Shown here: positions 25,153 to 32,999 of the stretch, in pieces | Layout: each line of letters opens with the position of its first letter | How positions within the stretch are numbered: the first letter of the stretch is position 1 | Assembly (NCBI RefSeq): GCF_000331005.1 | Contig: NZ_AEJB01000327.1 | Span: 1 to 50,919 of the forward strand | DNA from: Streptomyces turgidiscabies Car8 | GTDB lineage: Bacteria > Actinomycetota > Actinomycetes > Streptomycetales > Streptomycetaceae | Direction of reading: 5' to 3' | Length of the DNA stretch: 50,919 nt | Position numbers and translations under genes: made by a program | The notes under the pieces: model-generated | The model's database searches: none | Told to the model about the DNA's origin: nothing | What the model saw: only the letters and a program-made list of their open reading frames with translations

Positions 25153-28100
25153 TCCTCCAGTACGCCTCCACCCTGCTGATCCGCACCGCGCCCCGTTCCT
25201 CTCCCGGGTAACGGCTCGTCAGGTCCAGGCGGAGCCTGGCGCCTCGTACCGCCGCGAAGGTGATCGCTGAAGGCGTGTCGGAGGTGTCGGACCAATGGAC
25301 AGACGCGTCCGGCACCGGCACAAACCGGTCGCCGTCCCACACCGACACGGCGACCGACGCGGGCAGCGCGTGCGTCGCGTCCACCGTGAAGGAGACCTCG
25401 ACGCGCGTGAAGTCGCGGGCCCGTCCCCAGTCGACGCTGATCCAGTCCTCGGCGCGGGCCCCGCTGAACGCGGGCAGCAGCGCGGTCGGTGCCTTGTAGA
25501 ACGCGTTGGACCAGCCGGTGGACGGCGCGCCGTCCAGCATCGCGGCGGGCAGACTGTCCGGGCGGCCGGAGTAACTGGCGTCCGCCAGGGGGTAGGTGGG
25601 GGCCGCCGGGCCCGGGTCGGGTGCGAAGAGGGTGGCCGGAGTCAGCGCCTCGTCGTGCGCCGGCGTCGTACGGACGGTGAGCGTTCCCGTGCGCAGCCCG
25701 GCCGCACGAGCAGTGATCTTCAGCCGCCCGGCCGCCGTGCCCGCCCGGACCATCGCAAGTGCCTTGCCGTGGAAGGCGGTTCGGGTGCTCGCCTGATAGC
25801 GCTCGGCACTCTCCTCACGTCCGTTGTCGAGTCCGGCCAGCGAGCCGCCGTCGACCTCGAAGGCGAGCAGGTGCTCGGCGCCGGGCACGACCACACCCCG
25901 GGCGTCGACCACGTCGGCGGTGACGAAGCACAGCGAACGGCCGTCGGCCGCAAGGGACTTGCGGTCCGCGGTGAGGCGTATCGCGTGCGCCGGCCCCGCT
26001 GTCCGCAGGACGTCCGTCGCCACGACCCGGCCGCCCCGCCGGGCCACCGCCTTCAACTCGCCCGGCTCGTACGGCACATGCCAGGTCAGATGGAGTTTGC
26101 CCGCGCTGCCGGTCGGGCTGGTGTAGCTGCCGGGCCAGGCGCCGGCTGTGACGGTCTTGTCGTCACCGGTCGCCTCGGTGGTCTCCAGGTAGGGACGGCC
26201 GTCGGCCGTCTTCTTCGTGTCGAACCGCCTTGTGCCGTGGGACTTTCCGTTGAGGAACAGTTCCACCGTGTCGACGTTCGCGTAGGCCCAGACCTCCACC
26301 GTGTCACCCGGTTCGTGGTTCCAGGTCATCGGCAGCAGATGGACCATGGGCTCGCTCGTCCACTGGCTGCGGAACAGGTGGTACATGTCCTTGGGGAAAC
26401 CGGCGGTGTCGACCGCGCCGAAGAAGGACGCCTTGACCGGGAACACGTCGTACGGCGTCGGCTCGCCGATGTAGTCGATGCCCGACCACAGGAACTCGCC
26501 CGCGAACCACTTCCGGTCGCGGTCCTTCTTCAGGCCGTACTCGCCGCTCATCGTCCAGGAGGCGAGGTTGTTGTCGTACGACGAGACGGCGCGCCTGCCC
26601 GGGGTGTGGTTCTCGCCGGTGTTGAGGCGTTCCGGCTCCTGGTAGGCGCCGCGGGTGGAGGTCTCCGAGGAGGACTCCGACTCGAAGAGGAACAGGTGCG
26701 GATAGCGGGCGTGGAGGGCGTCCACGGAGGCCGCGGTGTTGTAGTTGAGGCCCAGGCCGTCGAGCTTGGCGAGGATCAGGTCGCCGGGGGTGCCGGGGGC
26801 CGGCACGCTGCGGTGGCGGTGGGAGCCGATGACGATCGGGCGGGTGTCGTCGGACGCCTTGACGGCGGCGATGAGCCGGTCCGCGATGGTGAGGCCGGCG
26901 GTGGAGGTGAACTCGGAGATCTCGTTGCCGATGGACCACATGATGACGGCGGGCGAGTTGCGGGCGGCCCGCACCATCTCGGTGATGTCCTTGTCCGCCC
27001 ACTCGTCGAAGAAGCGGCCGTAGTCGTAGCGCGTCTTGGGGCTGCGCCAGCAGTCGAAGGCCTCCACCATCATCACGATGCCCAGTTCCTCGCAGACCTG
27101 GATCATCTCCGGCGAGGGCGGGTTGTGGGAGGTGCGGAAGGCGTTGACGCCCATCGACTTCATGACGGTCATCTGCCGGCGGATCGCGTCGATGCTGACG
27201 GCGGCCCCGAGGGCGCCCAGGTCGTGGTGGAGGTCGACTCCCTTGATCTTGTGATGGGTGCCGTTGAGCTGGAAACCCTCGTCCGGGTCGAAACGGAAGC
27301 TCCGGATGCCGAAGGTCGTGCGGTGGGTGTCCACGGTGGCGCCGCCGACGCGCAGGTCGGTCTTCAGGGTGTAGCGGTGCGGGGCCGCGACGTCCCACAG
27401 CTTCGGTTCGGGAACCGTGAGTTCATGGGTCTCGCTCGACCGGTCGGTGACGGTGACCGTGGAGGACGTACGGGCGACGGTACGGCCGCGGGGGTCGATG
27501 ATCCGGGAGACGACCTCGACATCGGCGGCGGCCCCCGACGCGTTCAGGACCGAGGTCCGCACCTGGACGACCGCCCGGTCCTCCGTGATCTCCGGCGTGG
27601 TGACGTACGTCCCCCAGCGCTCCACGTGCACGGGTTCGGTGACGACCAGGCGGGCCTCGCGGTAGATGCCGCTGCCCGAGTACCAGCGGCTGCTGGGCAG
27701 GCGGTTCTGCACCTTGACCGCGAGCACGTTCTCGGTGGTGCCGTCGGTGTGCAGGACATCGGTGAGGTCGATGGTGAATCCGGTGTAGCCGTACGGGTGG
27801 CGGCCCAGCTCCGTGCCGTTGCAGTAGACGTACGAGTCCATGTAGACGCCGTCGAACTCGACCGAGATCCGCTTGCCGGCGAGCGCGGGCGGGAGGGTGA
27901 AGGCGAGGCGGTACCAGCCGAGGCCGCCGGGGAAGAACCCGGTGCCGCTGGTGGTGCCGTGGTCGGTGGTGGGGGCGAGTTCGATGCTCCAGTCGTGCGG
28001 CACGGCGACCGTCCGCCACGTCGAGTCGTCGTAGGCGGGGTCGGGGGCGTCGGCGTAGGCGCCCGTGGGGTCGGTGAGCCCGCCCGGGTCGACCAGCGCG

Positions 28101-28243
28101 AAGCGCCAGCCGTCCCGCAGCGGCACGGTTCGGCGGCCGGCCCGGCCCGCGGCGGCCCGCGCGTCGGCCGCGGTGCCCAGCAGGGCTCCGGCCGCGGGGG
28201 CGGACGTACCGGCGACCAGCACCGATCTGCGCGTGACCGTCAT
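25136..28243 (-). CDS. Tat-exported GH2 beta-galactosidase/mannosidase-type hydrolase
   Basis: This 1035-residue enzyme has a twin-arginine signal (TRRSVL, then a hydrophobic stretch to about 33). GH2 N-terminal sugar-binding and Ig-like domains follow, then a TIM barrel (about 315-600) with the acid/base Glu in IGNEISEF and a nucleophile Glu in LFESESSS. A DUF4982-type Ig domain and a C-terminal discoidin-like domain (about 880-1035) complete it. It should act on polysaccharide or glycoside ends outside the cell. ATG 28243 follows GGGAG. The reading frame stays open upstream for ~600 codons, but that stretch is antisense to the next gene. The last codons lie in a dispersed repeat. Substrate beyond GH2 cannot be fixed. 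Confidence 0.9.
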   Translation of the reverse strand: MTVTRRSVLVAGTSAPAAGALLGTAADARAAAGRAGRRTVPLRDGWRFALVDPGGLTDPTGAYADAPDPAYDDSTWRTVAVPHDWSIELAPTTDHGTTSGTGFFPGGLGWYRLAFTLPPALAGKRISVEFDGVYMDSYVYCNGTELGRHPYGYTGFTIDLTDVLHTDGTTENVLAVKVQNRLPSSRWYSGSGIYREARLVVTEPVHVERWGTYVTTPEITEDRAVVQVRTSVLNASGAAADVEVVSRIIDPRGRTVARTSSTVTVTDRSSETHELTVPEPKLWDVAAPHRYTLKTDLRVGGATVDTHRTTFGIRSFRFDPDEGFQLNGTHHKIKGVDLHHDLGALGAAVSIDAIRRQMTVMKSMGVNAFRTSHNPPSPEMIQVCEELGIVMMVEAFDCWRSPKTRYDYGRFFDEWADKDITEMVRAARNSPAVIMWSIGNEISEFTSTAGLTIADRLIAAVKASDDTRPIVIGSHRHRSVPAPGTPGDLILAKLDGLGLNYNTAASVDALHARYPHLFLFESESSSETSTRGAYQEPERLNTGENHTPGRRAVSSYDNNLASWTMSGEYGLKKDRDRKWFAGEFLWSGIDYIGEPTPYDVFPVKASFFGAVDTAGFPKDMYHLFRSQWTSEPMVHLLPMTWNHEPGDTVEVWAYANVDTVELFLNGKSHGTRRFDTKKTADGRPYLETTEATGDDKTVTAGAWPGSYTSPTGSAGKLHLTWHVPYEPGELKAVARRGGRVVATDVLRTAGPAHAIRLTADRKSLAADGRSLCFVTADVVDARGVVVPGAEHLLAFEVDGGSLAGLDNGREESAERYQASTRTAFHGKALAMVRAGTAAGRLKITARAAGLRTGTLTVRTTPAHDEALTPATLFAPDPGPAAPTYPLADASYSGRPDSLPAAMLDGAPSTGWSNAFYKAPTALLPAFSGARAEDWISVDWGRARDFTRVEVSFTVDATHALPASVAVSVWDGDRFVPVPDASVHWSDTSDTPSAITFAAVRGARLRLDLTSRYPGEERGAVRISRVEAYWRSPSGV

Positions 28244-28280
28244 GCGGTTCTCCCTCACCAGGACCCAGAAGTACTCACAA

Positions 28281-28298
28281 CTGATCGTTAACAAACAG
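28281..28298 (-). promoter_or_regulatory. Imperfect palindrome upstream of the GH2 gene
   Basis: CTGATCGTTAACAAACAG pairs at 7 of 9 positions, centred on GTTAAC, 38-55 bp before the ATG. The size and place fit a LacI-family operator, but the factor is unknown. Confidence 0.4.
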
Positions 28299-28510
28299 AT
28301 TCTGACGGCTTGGAGCATGCACCCGTCAAGACCTCGGGGGCGTACTTCGGTCTCACCCGTCACAACGGCCTGAATTCCCGCCCTGTGCGGCGGTCCGCGC
28401 GGGGCTCCGGGGACAGGGGTGTTCCAGCCCGTACGGAGGCGGGACGCATTAGGGTGGAACACCAGTGACGTCCCTTGCTCACTGTGTGTGTTCACGATGG
28501 AGTGGCGGCG

Positions 28511-30895
28511 ATGAGTCCGGTGTACCCGTTCGACGATGCCGCCACGGCGCGCGCCGTCGTCGACGCGCGGGGCGCACTGACCGGCTGGAACGAGGGGGCT
28601 CGACAGCTGCTGGGCTGGTCGGCGGCCGAGATGCTGGGCCGTCCCGCCGCCTCCCTCCTGGTCGCCGACGGCTCGGACGGGCCCGGCCGGCCGGCCGAGG
28701 ATCCCTGGCACGGCACTCTCGCGCTGCGTCACCGCGACGGCCGGACGGTGTCCGCCTGGCTCCTCGCCCACCACCGGCCGGCCCCGGACGGCGGCGGGGG
28801 CGACTGGCTCGTCGTCACCCCCCTGGGGAACGGTGCCCGGCCCACCGAGGACCCGCTGATGCGGGCCGCGCTCGCCCAGGCGCCCTGTGCGACGGCCGTC
28901 TACGACGACCAACTGCGGCTGCACTGCGTCAACGACGCGATGGCCGCTGTCATCGGGCTGCCTCCGGCCCGCATCCGGGGGCTCAGGATCGCCGAGATAG
29001 GGGGCCGGGAGCGCAGCTCGGAGCTGGAACTGCACATGCTCGACGTGCTGACCAGCGGCCGGGCGAAGGACGTCCAGACCTATCTGCGCACCGGCGGCGA
29101 GGACCACGCCCACGCCTGGCTGGCCAGGATCGCGCCTCTCACGGACACCGAGGGGCGGGTGCGGGGGGTCTGTCTCGCGGCCCACGACTTCACCGAGCAG
29201 TACCTCGCCCGGGAGCGGCTCCAGCTGGTCAACGAGGCGAGCGTACGCATCGGCACCACTCTCGATGTCACCCGGACCGCGCAGGAGCTGGCGGACGTCT
29301 GCGTCCCGGCGCTCGCCGACTTCGTCAGCGTCGATCTGCTGGACCCGCCGCAGCACGGCGGTGACCACCGCGTGGATGAACTGACGGCGCCGCTCAGCCT
29401 GCGCCGGGCCGCCCACCGCTCGATCATGCCAGGCAGCCCCGAAGCGGTGACCAAGGTCGGCCAGCTCGACCGCTACCCCGTCTCCTCGCCCCAGGCCGAC
29501 TCCCTTCTCGCGGCCCGCACCATCGTGGCGACCCTCCCCTCCGCCGACGTCGAACAATGGCTGGCCTGGGACAAGGCCCGCTTCGACCGGGTCAGGGAAC
29601 TCGGCATCCACTCCACGATGTCCGTGCCGATCACCGCGCGCGGTACGACCCTCGGTGTCGCCGTCCTGACCCGCTACCGGCGGCCCGACCCGTTCACTGC
29701 CGACGACGCGCTGCTCGCCGAGGAGGTGACCGCCCGGGCCGCCGTCTGTATCGACAACGCCCGCCGGTTCTCCCGCGAGCGGGAGACCGCTCTCGCCCTG
29801 CAGCGCAGCCTGCTCCCCCGGACGCTGCCGCGCACCGCCGCCCTCGAAGCCGCCTCGCGTTACCTTCCGGCCGCGCGGGCCGGGGTGGGCGGCGACTGGT
29901 TCGACGTGATCCCGCTGTCGGGGATGCGCGTCGCGATGGTCGTCGGAGACGTGGTCGGCCACGGCATCCAGGCCTCGGCCACGATGGGCCGGCTGCGTAC
30001 CGCCGTGCGCACCCTCGCCGACATCGACCTCGCCCCGGACGAGTTGCTCACCCACCTCGACGATCTCGTCGTACGGCTGTCCGCCGAGGCCGGCGGCGAC
30101 GGCAACCCGGGCGAGGTTGGGGCTACCTGTCTGTACGCGGTGTACGACCCGGTGTCACGTCGCTGCACCCTGGCCCGCGCCGGGCATCCTCCGCCGGTCG
30201 TCCTCACCCCGGGCGGCACTCCCCGGCAGGTGCGGCTGCCCGCCGGACCGCCGCTGGGGCTGGGCGGCCTGCCGTTCGAGTCCACGGAACTGGATCTCGC
30301 CGAGGGCACGGTCCTCGCCTTCTACACCGACGGGCTGATCGAGAGCCGCGAGCGGGACATCGACACCGGCCACCGGATGCTGTGCGACGCGCTGGCGGCG
30401 TACGCGGACTCGCTCGACGAGACGTGCGACCGCATCCTGCACACCCTGCTTCCCCCGGGCGGCGCGGCCGACGACGTGGCACTGCTGCTGGCCCGCACCC
30501 AGGGCCTGCCCGCCTCCCGTGTCACGACCTGGGACATTCCGGCCGACCCGGCGCTCGTCGGGCCGATCCGCAAGCAGGTCGGCGAGCAGCTCGACGTGTG
30601 GGACCTGAGCGAGGCCTCGTTCACCACCGAGCTGGTGGTGAGCGAGCTGGTCACCAACGCCATCCGCTACGGCTCGCACCCCATCCGGCTGCGGCTCATC
30701 CATGACGCGGCCACCCTGATCTGCGAGGTCTCCGACAGCAGCCACACCGCCCCGCATCTGCGGCGCGCAAGGACCTTCGACGAGGGTGGCCGCGGTCTGC
30801 TGCTGGTCGCTCAGCTCACCGAGCGGTGGGGCAGCCGCCACACGCCCGACGGGAAGACCATCTGGGCCGAGTTGTCCCTGACGGGCGACATATGA
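28511..30895 (+). CDS. PAS-PAS-GAF-SpoIIE-HATPase signalling protein
   Basis: This 794-residue cytoplasmic protein combines a phosphatase with an anti-sigma-like kinase domain. Two PAS domains (about 10-115 and 120-245) are followed by a GAF domain (about 255-430), a SpoIIE/PP2C domain (about 440-650, GGDWFDVIP, GDVVGHGI and FYTDGLIES) and an HATPase_c domain (about 670-790, ELVTNAIRYG and GGRGLLLV). A fused phosphatase/RsbW-type kinase could set the phosphorylation state of a STAS protein on its own. ATG 28511 is used; GGAG (28499-28502) is 8 nt before it. It is divergent from the GH2 gene. Confidence 0.9.
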   Translation: MSPVYPFDDAATARAVVDARGALTGWNEGARQLLGWSAAEMLGRPAASLLVADGSDGPGRPAEDPWHGTLALRHRDGRTVSAWLLAHHRPAPDGGGGDWLVVTPLGNGARPTEDPLMRAALAQAPCATAVYDDQLRLHCVNDAMAAVIGLPPARIRGLRIAEIGGRERSSELELHMLDVLTSGRAKDVQTYLRTGGEDHAHAWLARIAPLTDTEGRVRGVCLAAHDFTEQYLARERLQLVNEASVRIGTTLDVTRTAQELADVCVPALADFVSVDLLDPPQHGGDHRVDELTAPLSLRRAAHRSIMPGSPEAVTKVGQLDRYPVSSPQADSLLAARTIVATLPSADVEQWLAWDKARFDRVRELGIHSTMSVPITARGTTLGVAVLTRYRRPDPFTADDALLAEEVTARAAVCIDNARRFSRERETALALQRSLLPRTLPRTAALEAASRYLPAARAGVGGDWFDVIPLSGMRVAMVVGDVVGHGIQASATMGRLRTAVRTLADIDLAPDELLTHLDDLVVRLSAEAGGDGNPGEVGATCLYAVYDPVSRRCTLARAGHPPPVVLTPGGTPRQVRLPAGPPLGLGGLPFESTELDLAEGTVLAFYTDGLIESRERDIDTGHRMLCDALAAYADSLDETCDRILHTLLPPGGAADDVALLLARTQGLPASRVTTWDIPADPALVGPIRKQVGEQLDVWDLSEASFTTELVVSELVTNAIRYGSHPIRLRLIHDAATLICEVSDSSHTAPHLRRARTFDEGGRGLLLVAQLTERWGSRHTPDGKTIWAELSLTGDI

Positions 30896-31019
30896 GTCCC
30901 GGCGGTCGCTGAGGACGGCTCGATCCGGTGCCACGCGGGAGTTTTGGATTCCGGTCGCCCCGGACACTCGTGACGGTGCACGAGACGCCGTACGCGCAGC
31001 GACCCCCAGGAGTGTGGAC

Positions 31020-31607
31020 ATGTCGACCTTCCGTACCACCCGGCCGGCACACCGGGCCGCGCTGCTCGCGAGCGCGATCGCGTTACCGGTCCTGCTCGGG
31101 GCCTGCGCCAGCGGCGGCGCGAACAAGGGCGGCCCGACCGTCCGCGGGACGGCCCTCCCCACCGTGACCGCCGCGCCCACGGGCGACACCCGCTGCCTCG
31201 CCCACGAGCTCAGTGCCTCGGTCGGGCGCCCCGATGCGGGCGCCGGGCAGCGGAACTTCCCCGTCGTCCTCACCAACGACTCCACCCGCACCTGCACCCT
31301 GCGCGGCTACCCGGGCGCCGCCTTCGTGGACGCGGCCGGCGAACAGCTGGGCCCCGACCCGAAACCCTCCGCCGCCACCCGGCTGACGACGGTCCGTCTG
31401 GCGACCGGCGAGAGTGCCTGGGCGGGTCTGAGCTTCGCCGACCCGGAACTCAGCGGGGCCGAGACGGCGACTCCGGCGGAGCTGCTGGTGACCCCGCCGG
31501 ACGAGCGGGACCAGCTGAAGGTGACCTGGGAGAAGGGTGCGGTACCGGTCGGCGGCGACGAGGCCGCGATGTTCCTGACGGTCTTCGGTCCCGGCACCGG
31601 ACCCTGA
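31020..31607 (+). CDS. DUF4232-type secreted lipoprotein
   Basis: This 195-residue protein has a lipobox, LLGACASGG, after a hydrophobic start, so it should be anchored to the outer face of the membrane. The rest (about 55-190) matches the DUF4232 Ig-like domain: a Cys in TRCLAHELSAS and another in TRTCTLRGYPGAAFVD. The function is unknown. ATG 31020 follows AGGAG by 7 nt. It is co-oriented with the ArsB/NhaD-type gene, 75 bp downstream. Confidence 0.85.
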   Translation: MSTFRTTRPAHRAALLASAIALPVLLGACASGGANKGGPTVRGTALPTVTAAPTGDTRCLAHELSASVGRPDAGAGQRNFPVVLTNDSTRTCTLRGYPGAAFVDAAGEQLGPDPKPSAATRLTTVRLATGESAWAGLSFADPELSGAETATPAELLVTPPDERDQLKVTWEKGAVPVGGDEAAMFLTVFGPGTGP

Positions 31608-31682
31608 CCCGGTCGGTGGGCCGCCCGGTGAGGTCTGTTTACATGGACGGGTACCGTCACCCCTGTCCCGGAGGACCGAACC

Positions 31683-32978
31683 CTGAACGCCCCGTCCGCC
31701 GAGGCACTGTCCGTCGTCCTGCTCATCGCCGTCCTCGCCTGCGCCGTCGTCCGACCGTTCGGGCTGCCGGAGGCGGTCGTGGCGGTGCCCGCCGCCGGGC
31801 TCGTGGTCCTCACCGGCGCGATCTCGCCGGAACACGCGTGGGAGGAGGCCGAGCGGCTCGGGCCGGTGGTCGGCTTCCTCGCGGCGGTGCTGGTGCTGGC
31901 CCACTTCTGTGATGTCGAGGGACTCTTCCGCGCCTGCGGCGTGTGGATGGCCCGTTGGGCGAGGAACCGGCCCGGGCGGCTGCTGACCTCGGTGTTCGTG
32001 CTCGCCTCGGCGATCACGGCCGTACTGAGCCTGGACGCGACCATCGTGCTGCTGACGCCGGTGGTGTTCGCCACGGCCGCCCGGACGGGGGTCAGGCCCA
32101 AGCCGCACACCTACGCCTGCGCGCATCTGTCGAACACGGCGTCACTGCTGCTGCCGGTCTCCAACCTCACCAACCTGCTGGCGTTCAGCGCGAGCGGCCT
32201 GAGTTTCACCCGGTTCGCCGCGCTGATGACGCTGCCCTGGCTGGTCGCGATCGGCGCCGAGTACCTGGTGTTCCGGCGCTTCTTCGCCGCCGACCTGGCC
32301 GGGCCGACGCCGGACCCGTCACCCTCGGACACGGAGACGGGCACGGGCACAGAGTCGGAGACGGGGGACGCGCCCGCGCTTCCGCTGTTCGCCCTCGTCA
32401 CCGTGGCCTGCACGCTGGCCGGGTTCGTCGTGGCCTCCGCGCTGGGCATCGATCCCGCTTGGGCCGCGCTCGCCGGGGCGCTCGTACTCGCCGGACGTGC
32501 GCTGGTACGACGGCAGGCCACCCCGGTGACAGTGCTGCGGGCCACGGCGCCCGGGTTCCTCGCGTTCGTGCTGGCGCTGGGCGTCGTCGTCCGGGCGGTC
32601 GTCGACAACGGGCTCGCGGACGCCCTCGGCCGGGTGCTGCCCGAGGGAACGGGACTGCTCGCGCTGCTCGGTATCGCCGCGCTGGCCGCCGTACTCGCCA
32701 ATCTGATCAACAACCTGCCCGCGGTGCTCGTGCTGCTGCCGCTGACCGCCACGGCCGGTCCCGGTGCGGTGCTCGCCGTGCTGCTCGGGGTGAACATCGG
32801 TCCGAACCTGACGTACGCCGGATCGCTGGCGACCCTGCTGTGGCGGCGCATCGTGCACCAGCACGAACACGACGTCGGGATCGGGGAGTTCACCCGGCTC
32901 GGACTGATCTCCGTGCCGGCCGCGCTGATCCCGGCCGTGGTGGCGTTGTGGGGCTCGCTGGTCGTCCTCGGGGGCTGA
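31683..32978 (+). CDS. ArsB/NhaD-superfamily ion transporter with probable CTG start
   Basis: This 431-residue membrane protein has about 10-11 transmembrane helices and the conserved ArsB/NhaD features: LDATIVLLTPVVFA, HLSNTASLLLPVSNLTNLL and VLANLINNLPAVLVLLPL. It may export an anion such as arsenite or exchange sodium for protons; the substrate is not fixed by sequence. The family normally has a first helix before LPEAVVAVPAAGL. That helix is in frame here only if translation begins at CTG 31683, which has GGAGG (31670-31674) 8 nt upstream. GTG 31779 is the nearest alternative and would lose it. It is convergent with the next gene, with a 21-bp gap. Confidence 0.82.
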   Translation: MNAPSAEALSVVLLIAVLACAVVRPFGLPEAVVAVPAAGLVVLTGAISPEHAWEEAERLGPVVGFLAAVLVLAHFCDVEGLFRACGVWMARWARNRPGRLLTSVFVLASAITAVLSLDATIVLLTPVVFATAARTGVRPKPHTYACAHLSNTASLLLPVSNLTNLLAFSASGLSFTRFAALMTLPWLVAIGAEYLVFRRFFAADLAGPTPDPSPSDTETGTGTESETGDAPALPLFALVTVACTLAGFVVASALGIDPAWAALAGALVLAGRALVRRQATPVTVLRATAPGFLAFVLALGVVVRAVVDNGLADALGRVLPEGTGLLALLGIAALAAVLANLINNLPAVLVLLPLTATAGPGAVLAVLLGVNIGPNLTYAGSLATLLWRRIVHQHEHDVGIGEFTRLGLISVPAALIPAVVALWGSLVVLGG

Positions 32979-32999
32979 GCGGCGGCCGGGTCCCGGTCG

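Noticed and set aside
22625..25270. 881-residue plus-strand frame over the GH9 gene
   Set aside because: High-GC antisense shadow of a clear cellulase gene with catalytic residues and signal peptide.
28244..30055. Minus-strand frame extending the GH2 protein by ~600 residues
   Set aside because: It is antisense to the SpoIIE/HATPase gene, has no GH2 homology, and a ribosome site plus Tat signal mark the start at 28243.
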